Both the position numbers and the translations under genes were made by a program. Positions 7,758 through 16,940 of a stretch of DNA of 64,000 nt are shown in pieces (positions within the stretch are counted from its first letter, which is position 1; each line of letters begins with the position of its first letter). Origin of the DNA: Aureispira sp. CCB-QB1 (lineage in GTDB: Bacteria > Bacteroidota > Bacteroidia > Chitinophagales > Saprospiraceae); NCBI RefSeq assembly GCF_000724545.1, contig NZ_JHBV01000041.1:62001-126000 (forward strand), written 5' to 3'. A model generated the notes under the pieces. That model had not been told where the DNA came from. It worked only from the letters and a program-made list of their open reading frames with translations, and made no database searches.

Positions 7758-9155
7758 ATGAACTACGATGTAATTGTAATCGGATCTGGACCAGGTGGTT
7801 ATGTTGCGGCTATTCGCGCAGCTCAACTAGGACTAAAAACAGCTGTTGTTGAACGTGAGTCGTTGGGAGGTATTTGTTTAAACTGGGGATGTATTCCAAC
7901 CAAGGCACTTCTTAAAAGTGCGCAAGTATTTGAATACATCAATCATGCATCTGATTATGGTATTGAAACTGCTGATCCTAAAGCAGATTTTGGCGCTATT
8001 GTAAAACGTTCTCGTGGCGTAGCGGACAAAATGAGTAAAGGGATCAAGTTTTTGATGGGTAAAAACAAAATTGATGTTTTGATGGGTACTGGTAAATTAG
8101 TGGCTGGCAAAAAGGTAGCCGTAACTGATGATAAAGGTAACACAAAACAATATGGCGCCAAGCATATTATTGTTGCTACAGGTGGTCGTGCTCGCCAATT
8201 ACCTGGTATTGACATTGACAAAAAGAAAGTTATTGGTTACCGTGAGGCAATGGTCTTAGAAGAACTTCCTAAGAAAATGGTTGTTATGGGATCTGGTGCG
8301 ATTGGTGTAGAATTCGCTTACTTTTACAACACGCTAGGAACAGAAGTTACTATTGTTGAATACATGGACAATATTTTGCCTAGAGAAGATGCCGATGTCT
8401 CAAAGGAGATGAAAAAAATCTTCAAGAAAGCTGGTATGCAATTAAAAACTAGCTCTGCTGTAACTAATGTTGATACCAAAGGAAAAGGTTGTAAAGTTAC
8501 TGTTAAACACAACAAAACAGGAAAAGAAGAAGTCTTAGATTGTGATGTGGTTCTTTCTGCTGTTGGTGTTGTTCCTAACACAGAAAACATTGGCTTGGAA
8601 ACAGTGGGCGTCAAAACCAACAAACATGGTTTCATTGAAGTAGATGATTTTTACAAAACCAATGTAGATGGGATTTATGCTATTGGTGACGTTTTGGCAA
8701 CACAAGCTCTAGCTCACGTTGCTAGTGCAGAGGCCATCACTTGTGTTGAAAAAATTGCTGGACACCATCCTGAAAAAATAGACTACAACAACATTCCTGG
8801 TTGTACTTATTGTAGTCCTGAAATTGCTTCTGTTGGTATGACCGAAGCACAAGCTAAAGAAGCTGGTTACGAACTACGAGTAGGTAAGTTTCCTTTCTCT
8901 GCATCAGGAAAAGCTAGTGCAGCAGGCTCTAACCACGGTTTTGTAAAAGTAATTTTTGACAAAAAGTATGGCGAGTTTTTAGGTTGTCATATGGTTGGTG
9001 CTAATGTTACCGAAATGGTGGCAGAAATTGTTGTTGCTCGCAAGCTAGAAACGACAGGAATGGAGATCATCAAATCGGTACATCCTCATCCAACAATGAG
9101 TGAAGCAGTTATGGAAGCTGCTGCTGCTGCTTATGATGAAGTCATTCATTTGTAA
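7758..9155 (+). CDS. lpdA: Dihydrolipoyl dehydrogenase
   Basis: The E3 subunit of 2-oxoacid dehydrogenase complexes; it re-oxidises dihydrolipoamide with NAD+. The N-terminal FAD site is VIVIGSGPGGYVAAIRAAQL. The redox-active disulfide is in GGICLNWGCIPTKALL (two Cys five apart), the NAD site is MGSGAIGVEFAYFY, a second FAD contact is YAIGDV, and the C-terminal active-site His/Glu is in HPHPTMSEAVMEAA. Length 465 residues is standard. No E1 or E2 genes are adjacent, so it is a stand-alone E3 that may serve several complexes. A strong terminator follows. Confidence 0.96.
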   Translation: MNYDVIVIGSGPGGYVAAIRAAQLGLKTAVVERESLGGICLNWGCIPTKALLKSAQVFEYINHASDYGIETADPKADFGAIVKRSRGVADKMSKGIKFLMGKNKIDVLMGTGKLVAGKKVAVTDDKGNTKQYGAKHIIVATGGRARQLPGIDIDKKKVIGYREAMVLEELPKKMVVMGSGAIGVEFAYFYNTLGTEVTIVEYMDNILPREDADVSKEMKKIFKKAGMQLKTSSAVTNVDTKGKGCKVTVKHNKTGKEEVLDCDVVLSAVGVVPNTENIGLETVGVKTNKHGFIEVDDFYKTNVDGIYAIGDVLATQALAHVASAEAITCVEKIAGHHPEKIDYNNIPGCTYCSPEIASVGMTEAQAKEAGYELRVGKFPFSASGKASAAGSNHGFVKVIFDKKYGEFLGCHMVGANVTEMVAEIVVARKLETTGMEIIKSVHPHPTMSEAVMEAAAAAYDEVIHL

Positions 9156-9185
9156 AGGCTAATAAGCTAACTTAATAATATACTT

Positions 9186-9217
9186 ACGCTGATTCTTCGG
9201 AGTCAGCGTTTTTTTTA
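9186..9217 (+). terminator. Rho-independent terminator after lpdA
   Basis: A ten-bp stem ACGCTGATTC/GAGTCAGCGT (one G-T pair) is closed by a TTCG tetraloop and followed by eight T, about 30 bases after the lpdA stop. Confidence 0.9.
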
Positions 9218-9321
9218 TGCCTAGTTCCCCCTAATCGCTGTGTAAAATCTTGGAGCAATTATAACAAACAATTAAATGTGTATTTTAATCTTCTAAATCC
9301 AAGAGAATCAAGTAATTTTTC

Positions 9322-9329
9322 TATCTTTA
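9322..9329 (+). promoter_or_regulatory. Possible -7 box for the CHAT gene
   Basis: TATCTTTA matches TAnnTTTG except for the last base. The same variant is at the expected place upstream of the first tRNA-His gene, so it may be functional here. Confidence 0.3.
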
Positions 9330-9391
9330 AAAGGCAACAAAACTAGAAGGTTTATCCTCTCCCCTTTTTTTATAAACCAACCGTTCTTATC

Positions 9392-12300
9392 ATGCAGATT
9401 TTAAAATCCGTTTCAAAATCTATGGCATTGCTATGCTTTAGTATAAGTATTCTAGTTATTGGGCTTACGTTTCCCCACTATGCCCAACAAGACAGCAACC
9501 AACTGCTTTCTCCAGATGCTCCGCCACAATCCGCAGATGATTTTCTAAAAACTGGATTAACGTTTCAAAAAGAAGATAAATTTCAGGAAGCTACTCCTAT
9601 GTTTCAAAAGGCATTGGCGCTTTATGAAAAAGATAAAAACTGGAATAAAATTGCAAAGACCATTTACTACGCAACCAAGCAGTGTAATTGTGGCGTAGCC
9701 AGCAAGTTTAATGGTCCTGTTATAGAAGCTTCTTTAAACCAACTCACTCCTTTGTTACCAGATACTAGTTATTGGATTGGACGCTTATATATTGCCAATG
9801 GTCTTTATTATAAAAGAGCAAAAGGAAAAAAAAGGGATCATAAAAAAGCGATAGAGTTGGTTCAAAAAGGAAAAGAAATCCTACAATTTCACAACAAACC
9901 TGAAGACATTCTTGCTGCGGATTTTATTATTGCCAGAGAGCTCAAATACACCTTTAAGAATAGAAAGAAGGGCTGGGAAGCCACCTTTAATGCTCTTATA
10001 AAAACGGCCATAGATGCTCGTAGGTTGCCTATAGAACATCCTACTCGTAGAGAAATACATTCGTACATACTCGATGAAATTGTTAACAAATCGAATGCTG
10101 CTAGGGCTTATGTTGAAGCAGAAAAAGAATTGCTAAAGCAAGAAAAACGTTGGGCAGATTACATTTATAGTAGCATTATGCTTAGCCAAGGGTATTACTC
10201 CATTCAAGACTACAAGGCGATGCAACAACAACTGCAACAAGCTTTAAACGTTCTAGAACAATATCAACTTCCAGACGACAAAGCCTATTTAGTCAGCCAA
10301 ACGTATTACCTTTTAGCAACATATTATCGACAGGTAGGTGATTTGGAACAAGCTGCCAAATTTTATAAAAAAACAGAATCTGCTCCCCTCACTCCTCAGG
10401 TGGAGTTAGCTTTGTACCAAGGTATGGGAATGCTTTATTTGCAAAAAAATGATTTTGAAAATGCTGCTCTTTATTTTAAGAACTTAGAAATACTCACTCA
10501 AACGACCAAAAATGATGTTTTAGAAGGGCGTTTACCTCATGATTTAGGTTGGATTGAAGAGCAAAAAAACTATTTGCGATTAGCCTTGCAGTTCTATCAA
10601 AAATCACATAAAAAAACATTAAAAAGTTTTCAAAAAAGAGGAGATGATACTGGCAATAAAATTCAAAGTCTGATACATACTAATCATGCCATTGCTAGAG
10701 TCAACTACAAATTAAATCGTCCAGATTCTGCTATGTACTATTTAGAGTTCAATCAGCATTTGCACAACCATCCATTTCCTGCGCATCCCAATGGTGCACC
10801 TTATCATAACTATACGACCAATCTTTGGTTGGGAAGAATTTATACTCAAAAAGGAGCATTTGAAAAGGCAAAACTTGCATTTGATAAAGCCTTAGAGCAA
10901 GCGCATCAAGTTCCCTCCGATATTCCCTATGACTTATATAAAATTCACCATGCCATCGCGGATCATTATTATGCTCAGGCGTATTGGGCTAAGAGCCTAG
11001 AAGCCTGCCAAATAGCCATTCAACATCTAATTTCCGACTACCCTATTGATGCGATTGACGCCTTGCCCAATCCTGAGAAGACACCATTTTTGCGAGAATT
11101 GTGGGAGTTGGTTTTATTAAAATCTAACGTATTCAAACAAATAGGAAAAATAGATTGGGCCTATCAAACTGTTCAACATGCTATTGTTATTATTAATCAG
11201 CTGCAAAATAGTTTTAATGGCGAAGATTCTAAGTTATTTATCACACAAGTAACCATTCCTACTTATGAACTAGCCATTGAATTAGCCATTCAATCCAAGG
11301 ATAATCCAACAGCTTTTCTTTATTCTGAACAAAGCAAAAGCGTCTTACTTTTGAGTGCGCTAAAAAATAATACGGCCAAAAAATTTGGCAACCTTCCCGA
11401 TAGCCTAATTGAAAAAGAAACAACTTTAGCTCAGAATTTAGTAGCCTATGAAAAGCAGCTTTTTGAGGCCGAAAGCTCTAAAGATACGTCCATTATTAAT
11501 CATTCTAGACCTAAAATATTGCAAATTCGACAAGAAATAGAAGCACTTCAGCGTTTGTTTGAACAAAAATATCCCAAGTATTATGCACTCAAATATGCGC
11601 CACAAATTGCAACCGTTCAACAGGTTCAAGATTATATTAACGATAGTACTTTGTTAGTTGAATACTTTGTTGGTGATAGTAGCATTTATCTATTTTCTAT
11701 TCAAAAAGAAGCTTTTCTTATCAAACGCATCCCTAAAGAAGCTAACTTTAATCGTACAACCAATGCTCTTTATCGTTCGCTAAAAAACATTGGCAAAATT
11801 AGTAGCGATTATGATGGCTTAGTAGAAAAATTTAGTCGTCATTCGCATTCTATTTACCAACAATATTTGGCTCCCGTCTTGATTCCCAACAAACAACAGC
11901 TTATCGTTGTCCCAAGTGGCAAGTTTGCTAATTTACCCTTTGAAGTTTTTCTACAGACACTTCCCAATCAGCAAGAAACAACAAGTTTTAAATCCCTAGA
12001 TTATTTAATCAATGATTATACAATCAATTACCAATACTCTACTTCTTTGATGTTGTATTACCACCCTGAATTGTCCAACAATGGGAAAGTTTTGGCGATG
12101 GCGGCTTCTTATGATTTGACGTCTCAAGAACTAGCAACCATAAAAGCTCGGGATACTCGTGCTGGCGATTTAAGAAGTAGCTTGGACCCTATTCCTGGAA
12201 CTAAAAAAGAAGTCAAAGCGCTTGAAGAACACTTTCACGGAAAATTCTTGGTTGACCAAGATGCTAACGAAACCAATTTTAAACACTTGGCTCAAAGCAA

Positions 12301-12865
12301 CGAATTTTCAATTATTCATATGGCTATGCACGGGATTGTAGACAAACGAAATCCAGAATACTCTTGCATGGCTTTGACAAAAGGCTCTAAGGATAGCTTA
12401 GTAGACGATTTACTGTATGCCTATGAGATTAATTTACTCGACTTGCAAGCCAATTTAGTGGTGCTTAGTGCCTGTGAAACAGGATATGGCAAATATGAAC
12501 GAGGCGAAGGAGTTATGAGTATTGGGCGTGGTTTTATGTATGCAGGAGTACCTAGCATTGTAATGACATTGTGGCCCTTGAGCGATGGTTCTGGTCCTTT
12601 TTTGATAGAAAAATTATACCAAGGTTTAGCCGAAGGATTACCAAAAGATCAAGCGTTGCGCCAAGCCAAATTAGCTTGGATTGATCATGCAGGTGATAAA
12701 ACGGCACATCCGTTCTTTTGGGCTAGTTTTATTACATTGGGTGATAATAGCCCAATTTATGTCAAAAAACACAGCTTATTAAAGGATTATTGGATCCATG
12801 GAGTTTTAGCATTGCTTCTTTTGAGTGGATTTGGTTTCTTTCTTAAACGAAAAAAAATGACGTAA
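9392..12865 (+). CDS. Exported TPR-CHAT domain protein (caspase-like fold) with C-terminal membrane anchor
   Basis: A 1157-residue protein. Residues 1-31 form a signal peptide (hydrophobic core to HYAQQ). A long run of TPR-like helical repeats follows, from about residue 45 to 640, for example ALYQGMGMLYLQKNDFENAA and WLGRIYTQKGAFEKAKLAF. The last third is a CHAT domain, related to caspase/separase peptidases. The catalytic dyad is visible: H980 in IIHMAMHG and C1028 in LSACETG, with GRGFMYAGVPSIVMTLW and HPFFWASFI as further CHAT signatures. A membrane helix at about 1132-1150 (HGVLALLLLSGFGFFL) and a basic end RKKMT anchor it, so the protease-like part should face the periplasm. Such proteins are common in Bacteroidota; the substrate is unknown. 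Confidence 0.92.
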   Translation: MQILKSVSKSMALLCFSISILVIGLTFPHYAQQDSNQLLSPDAPPQSADDFLKTGLTFQKEDKFQEATPMFQKALALYEKDKNWNKIAKTIYYATKQCNCGVASKFNGPVIEASLNQLTPLLPDTSYWIGRLYIANGLYYKRAKGKKRDHKKAIELVQKGKEILQFHNKPEDILAADFIIARELKYTFKNRKKGWEATFNALIKTAIDARRLPIEHPTRREIHSYILDEIVNKSNAARAYVEAEKELLKQEKRWADYIYSSIMLSQGYYSIQDYKAMQQQLQQALNVLEQYQLPDDKAYLVSQTYYLLATYYRQVGDLEQAAKFYKKTESAPLTPQVELALYQGMGMLYLQKNDFENAALYFKNLEILTQTTKNDVLEGRLPHDLGWIEEQKNYLRLALQFYQKSHKKTLKSFQKRGDDTGNKIQSLIHTNHAIARVNYKLNRPDSAMYYLEFNQHLHNHPFPAHPNGAPYHNYTTNLWLGRIYTQKGAFEKAKLAFDKALEQAHQVPSDIPYDLYKIHHAIADHYYAQAYWAKSLEACQIAIQHLISDYPIDAIDALPNPEKTPFLRELWELVLLKSNVFKQIGKIDWAYQTVQHAIVIINQLQNSFNGEDSKLFITQVTIPTYELAIELAIQSKDNPTAFLYSEQSKSVLLLSALKNNTAKKFGNLPDSLIEKETTLAQNLVAYEKQLFEAESSKDTSIINHSRPKILQIRQEIEALQRLFEQKYPKYYALKYAPQIATVQQVQDYINDSTLLVEYFVGDSSIYLFSIQKEAFLIKRIPKEANFNRTTNALYRSLKNIGKISSDYDGLVEKFSRHSHSIYQQYLAPVLIPNKQQLIVVPSGKFANLPFEVFLQTLPNQQETTSFKSLDYLINDYTINYQYSTSLMLYYHPELSNNGKVLAMAASYDLTSQELATIKARDTRAGDLRSSLDPIPGTKKEVKALEEHFHGKFLVDQDANETNFKHLAQSNEFSIIHMAMHGIVDKRNPEYSCMALTKGSKDSLVDDLLYAYEINLLDLQANLVVLSACETGYGKYERGEGVMSIGRGFMYAGVPSIVMTLWPLSDGSGPFLIEKLYQGLAEGLPKDQALRQAKLAWIDHAGDKTAHPFFWASFITLGDNSPIYVKKHSLLKDYWIHGVLALLLLSGFGFFLKRKKMT

Positions 12866-12903
12866 TTATTGGGGGAGAATAAAGACCAAGGAAGGTTAAA
12901 CAC

Positions 12904-13878
12904 CTACCTGCTAGATTTTGTAGAAATCCCTTCATTTTTTTGTCTAATTTTCAGCATAGTATTTTTTTTCTCAATGCGTACAATCGAATCGAGAATTAAT
13001 CCACAACATAGTAACAATAAAGCAATAATAATCAACCCTAATGCCAATATCGCTGTGGGAACTTTATAGACATAACTAAATTTGATATATTCATAAATAG
13101 GAAACATCCCTATTCCTACTCCAATCAAAGATAAAATTAACGCTAGAATAGAAAAAAAAGATAATGGTTTATAGAAGCGATATAAATTAAAAAATGTCAT
13201 GATGATCTTTATTCCATCCTGAAATGTATTCAACTTAGAATGGCTATCTTCAGGTCTGTCTCTATAATCAATGGGCACTTCTCTAATCCCTACGCCATAG
13301 TGTAGGGCAAAAATAGATAAGTCTGTTTCAAGCTCAAAACCTTGTGCCAATGACGAATAGTTTTTAACAAATGAATATGAGAAAATCCTATAACCGCTCA
13401 AAATGTCTTTCAAATCTGTATTAAAAAACACATTAATTAGCTTTTTGATTAAGTAATTCCCAAAAACATGAAATTTTCTTTTGTTTTCTTTCTGATAAGA
13501 TTGATTGGATAGCCGATCTCCTACAACCATATCAACATTGTAAACCAATAATTCATCTATCATTAAATTTACCTTATCAATAGGGTAAGTATCATCTCCG
13601 TCTATCAGTATATATATATCAGCCTCAATTTCGCCAAACATCCGAACAACAACATTGCCTTTCCCTTTATTGTACTCTTTGCGCACAATAGCATTAAATC
13701 TCATTGCGACTTCAGACGTTTTATCACTAGAGTTGTTATCATAAACATAAACCGTTGCCGCAGGTAGCTCCTTTTGAAACTGCTCTATAACATTTCCTAT
13801 TGTTTTTTCTTCGTTCAAACAGGGAATAAGAACGGCAATATTCAAATTGTCTTTATTCTCTAATGTATACTTATTCAT
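12904..13878 (-). CDS. DPM1-like family 2 glycosyltransferase with C-terminal membrane helices
   Basis: Predicted to transfer a sugar to a polyprenyl phosphate on the inner face of the membrane (dolichyl-phosphate-mannose synthase type). Motifs in order are IAVLIPCLNEEKTIGNVIEQ, VYDNNSSDKTSEV, ILIDGDDTYP (metal-binding D-x-D-D), ILSGYRIFS and GFELETDLSIFA. The last ~100 residues hold two membrane helices. The start is the ATG at 13878; the TTG three codons upstream is less likely. A short palindromic repeat lies 10 bases upstream. With the polytopic protein behind it, this fits a lipid-linked sugar donor plus acceptor enzyme pair. Confidence 0.88.
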   Translation of the reverse strand: MNKYTLENKDNLNIAVLIPCLNEEKTIGNVIEQFQKELPAATVYVYDNNSSDKTSEVAMRFNAIVRKEYNKGKGNVVVRMFGEIEADIYILIDGDDTYPIDKVNLMIDELLVYNVDMVVGDRLSNQSYQKENKRKFHVFGNYLIKKLINVFFNTDLKDILSGYRIFSYSFVKNYSSLAQGFELETDLSIFALHYGVGIREVPIDYRDRPEDSHSKLNTFQDGIKIIMTFFNLYRFYKPLSFFSILALILSLIGVGIGMFPIYEYIKFSYVYKVPTAILALGLIIIALLLLCCGLILDSIVRIEKKNTMLKIRQKNEGISTKSSR

Positions 13879-13888
13879 TATGTTCAAT

Positions 13889-13941
13889 TAGTAGTTCGTT
13901 GGTTGTCGTTAGTTTGACAACATAGTTTCAACAAACTATTG
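13889..13941. repeat. Minimal 50-bp copy of the TAGTTCGTTG palindromic repeat
   Basis: The left end TAGTTCGTTG (13892-13901) and right end CAACAAACTA (13929-13938) are inverted with one mismatch. Inside, GTTGTC and GACAAC form a second inverted pair. This is the shortest copy of the family and could fold as one continuous hairpin. It lies just upstream of a glycosyltransferase start, so it would be in its leader or promoter. Confidence 0.7.
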
Positions 13942-13987
13942 TTACATAAAAAGATTAAAATAATAAAATGAAACGTCTAAAACGCAC

Positions 13988-15454
13988 CTAACGTCCTTGA
14001 TAGATAAAAGTATTGACCCTATCAAAAAATCCTCTAACCAAAACATTATTCCCTAAAAAGAATGAAAATAAAATCATGACAGCAAACAACCCTCTTTTGT
14101 AAGAATAGACCATTACATTGTAGAAGCTATCCCAATTATAATCAATAAAGTAGAAAAAGATAGAATATACTATTAGCGTCAATAATGTCATGTAAACCAT
14201 AATCCAATGATCTAATACTACAGACTTTAGTTTATTTTTTTCTTGCTTAATTGTATATCTAAAAAACAAATACAACGAGCTAATTACTAAAAAAGCAAAG
14301 TATAAATAGGGCGTTAATCCAAAGAAAGTTTTGTTAAACAAGACACCATTTTTTATGGCATCTCCTCCCCATAAATATCCCCACCATTGAAGTAACTTGT
14401 CGTAGTTAAAGCTAAAGTCCAAGCCTGTTTTGGGCGTATGAGGCAATAGATTATTGACTTGAGTATACAACAACCAGAATAGTATGGGAAATAAAACAAT
14501 TACTCCGTAGCCAATTAATTGAGCCACATTTTCTTTATTTAACTGTTGAATAGTATGCGCTAGCAAAAGCAATCCTATCAAAAAACTAAACAAGACGTTT
14601 TCCAATCGGATCAAAGAGTTAATTGCCAGAAATAACAGAGTCAATATGAAATAAGGCTGTTTGTTTTTTTTGTCCCTAAACCAAATAAAAAATGAAATAA
14701 ACCCCAAAGAAGTATACACCCCTTGCGGCATATTAGTTTGTGACAATGAAGAATGAGCAACAAACTCAGGGATTAGTAAAATCAAAATTACTATAAATAT
14801 GCTATTAAGATGTGTCAATTCTAACTGCCGCAATAAGCCATACATCATGACTAAAAATGAGGTAAAAATAACACTTGTTATGATTTTCGATGTAATGGCT
14901 CCTGTCATGTAAGCATAGCCAAAAGTACCTGCAACAAAAGGAGGATAAACCAAACGGTGAGCCGTATTAAAAATAGAACGTCCGTCTGAATTAAACAAAC
15001 TATTGTCAAAAGTGCCTTCGGCAGCGAGTACCTTCGCCATTAAATCATATCCTGCTACGGTATCAAATTCAAAAGGGGGATAAAATAAACATTTCTGAGT
15101 GACCATCCACCATAGATAAATCGCTAAACTTGCTAAAAAACACCAAACAACATTTATTGATATTCCTTTTTTATAACTGCTCAAATTGCTTGGTAAGAGT
15201 ATTTTTTGGATGGGTGTTTTTTGGATTGCCAGACAAGCAACAGATCCAATAACTGCTATACTACTACCAATATAGATGTTGGTTAGTGAGACAGAAATTC
15301 CTACAAAATCGAGAAAAATCATGAGCATCACTTGCACTCCCAACCCCACCAAACTTGCACCACCTAAACGCTCTAAATATGAAAAATTAGATGCTATTGT
15401 TGTTAGTATAAAAAAGCCAACTAAAAACGTGATTAACAAACTTATAAATAACAT
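13988..15454 (-). CDS. Polytopic membrane protein, probably GT-C-type glycosyltransferase
   Basis: 488 residues with about 11-12 predicted membrane helices. After the first helices there is a longer non-membrane loop with FEFDTVAGYDLMAKVLAAEG and RLVYPPFVAGTFGYAYM, placed where GT-C enzymes (ArnT/PMT-like) carry their acidic catalytic loop; an acidic residue in FEFDTVAGYD is a fair candidate. It sits in the same direction as the DPM1-like gene, 109 bases away. I infer use of a polyprenyl-linked sugar in the outer leaflet. The family is not recognised with certainty, so it may be some other glycan membrane protein. Confidence 0.6.
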   Translation of the reverse strand: MLFISLLITFLVGFFILTTIASNFSYLERLGGASLVGLGVQVMLMIFLDFVGISVSLTNIYIGSSIAVIGSVACLAIQKTPIQKILLPSNLSSYKKGISINVVWCFLASLAIYLWWMVTQKCLFYPPFEFDTVAGYDLMAKVLAAEGTFDNSLFNSDGRSIFNTAHRLVYPPFVAGTFGYAYMTGAITSKIITSVIFTSFLVMMYGLLRQLELTHLNSIFIVILILLIPEFVAHSSLSQTNMPQGVYTSLGFISFFIWFRDKKNKQPYFILTLLFLAINSLIRLENVLFSFLIGLLLLAHTIQQLNKENVAQLIGYGVIVLFPILFWLLYTQVNNLLPHTPKTGLDFSFNYDKLLQWWGYLWGGDAIKNGVLFNKTFFGLTPYLYFAFLVISSLYLFFRYTIKQEKNKLKSVVLDHWIMVYMTLLTLIVYSIFFYFIDYNWDSFYNVMVYSYKRGLFAVMILFSFFLGNNVLVRGFFDRVNTFIYQGR

Positions 15455-15557
15455 AAATTAACTTTTAACAATAAATGGATACAGAAGTTTTGCCGACAAA
15501 AATTCTTGTTTTTAGTATGTCCAGCCACCACTAGTAGACGGGTGATTTCCTAGGCAA

Positions 15558-16388
15558 TTACCTAGTATTTGAAGGGATAACAGGTTTTTGCTGTGCATTG
15601 GAATCGTTAATTGGAAGTACAACATGGGCTTCTCTACGCCGAGGGATATAATTCAAATGTTCGTATCCTCTCCCATTAACAATAGCCACATGAGTAACTT
15701 TTTTACGCAATTCCTCATAATCACAATTTTGATAATAATTCTTATGCCCTTCTAGTGAATCTAGCCCTTCATATTCATCATATACCAACTGTCTAGGATA
15801 AACAAAATAATAACACCATGCCTTTCTCTTCAAGTCTGGAAACTCCAACGCATTATCAGGTGCTCCCTCTGGCAACACTAAATCTTCCTTATCTGGCATT
15901 AATATAATTGCATCTTCAGGCGTTTTATCTATGATACAATAGCGCAAGTATTGATAACTTGTACCACTTTTACTCGCTTGAATATCTTCTTGGCACAAAG
16001 TGTCTAATTCGATTATGTTTTTATAATTTTGAAGTAGATGCGTATTGTATAACCACTTATAGCTATGAAACCACTCATAGTTTTTTGAAGCAAAATAAGT
16101 CTGTGAATTTATTGCCATCGTTCGTTCATCAGACGTAACACTAGTATCTTGAGCGTTAATTTTGGCAACAATACGTTGCACTTCATTCAAATCGTAAAAG
16201 TCAACAACCAATACATACCAAAAACCCAATGCAAAAAAAGCAGCTACAATAGAGGAGCGAAAAAACACACTTACAAAAGTAGTTTCCTTACCTTTGTCTT
16301 GAGATATTTGAATATTTCCACTAATAGCTTCCGATTCTTTCGGAGACTTGTTCTTAGACTTTTTCTGTTTCCTGTTTTTCTTTGACAT
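15558..16388 (-). CDS. Unrecognised single-pass membrane protein beside glycan genes
   Basis: 276 residues from the ATG at 16388 (a TTG two codons upstream is unlikely). A very basic N-terminus (MSKKNRKQKKSKNKSPK) is followed by one membrane helix near residues 45-65 (SSIVAAFFALGFWYVLVVDF), then a soluble domain that should face the periplasm. It contains WCYYFVYPRQLVYDEYEGLD and HVAIVNGRGYEHLNY. No catalytic motif is recognised. It lies 103 bases upstream of the GT-C-like gene on the same strand, so the three leftward genes may act together in adding sugar to a lipid or protein. Function unknown. Confidence 0.65.
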   Translation of the reverse strand: MSKKNRKQKKSKNKSPKESEAISGNIQISQDKGKETTFVSVFFRSSIVAAFFALGFWYVLVVDFYDLNEVQRIVAKINAQDTSVTSDERTMAINSQTYFASKNYEWFHSYKWLYNTHLLQNYKNIIELDTLCQEDIQASKSGTSYQYLRYCIIDKTPEDAIILMPDKEDLVLPEGAPDNALEFPDLKRKAWCYYFVYPRQLVYDEYEGLDSLEGHKNYYQNCDYEELRKKVTHVAIVNGRGYEHLNYIPRRREAHVVLPINDSNAQQKPVIPSNTR

Positions 16389-16852
16389 ATCCAATAGGTA
16401 TTTTCCTACATTTTTTATTTTTGCAACGCCATCACTTATTTAGAATATCCATAGGATTGCCCTTTCTTAGTTGCCTATTTTAGCAACAAGAATTGTATTT
16501 TGGGGAACTAAATTTTATAATTTTGCTATCTCCCATCACTTCTTTAAAAAACATACCAAGCTGACTATCAAAAAAAATAAAAGATTGCCTTTCTATTTTT
16601 CATAGAAAAACTAAGCTTCCACCCTATCTTAATAAGATGCATCCATTGAATGTCAAATTGGATAATAATGGTTTTTTAAAGACAACAAATAACTAAGCAA
16701 AGTGCCTCATTAATCGAAGCGAGGAATTAATCCTATTAGTTTTCATTTTAGGATAACTCTTTCATTTCTAATAGAAAGAAAAGAATCTAAAGCGTATAGA
16801 TAGAGGTGATTTTTTGTCCCAATAAGACAAGAAGTCATAGTTTTTTGTTAAA
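16389..16852. other. AT-rich intergenic stretch, nothing recognised
   Basis: No ORF, RNA gene, repeat copy or clear promoter is visible between the single-pass protein gene and the terminator hairpin of the next leftward gene. Confidence 0.4.
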
Positions 16853-16884
16853 GAGGCTATCAGAAAAAGTTTTCCGATAACCTC
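16853..16884 (-). terminator. Probable terminator of the 16941-17882 lipoprotein gene
   Basis: The hairpin GAGGCTATC/GATAACCTC has one mismatch and a 14-base spacer that itself pairs partly (GAAAAAG with TTTTCC). Read on the minus strand it is followed by only a short T run, so it is of moderate strength. Confidence 0.5.
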
Positions 16885-16940
16885 TCACTACTAATTTAAC
16901 TATAAAAACACCCTATTTATTTTTACAATACAACCTAAGC

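Noticed and set aside
9392-12865. CHAT-based defence system (as with type III-E caspase-like partner)
   Set aside because: It has a signal peptide and tail anchor, and no CRISPR, NLR or effector genes lie nearby.
12869-13069. A 66-residue rightward ORF at the end of the CHAT gene
   Set aside because: It is the reverse-frame shadow of the membrane end of the DPM1-like gene.
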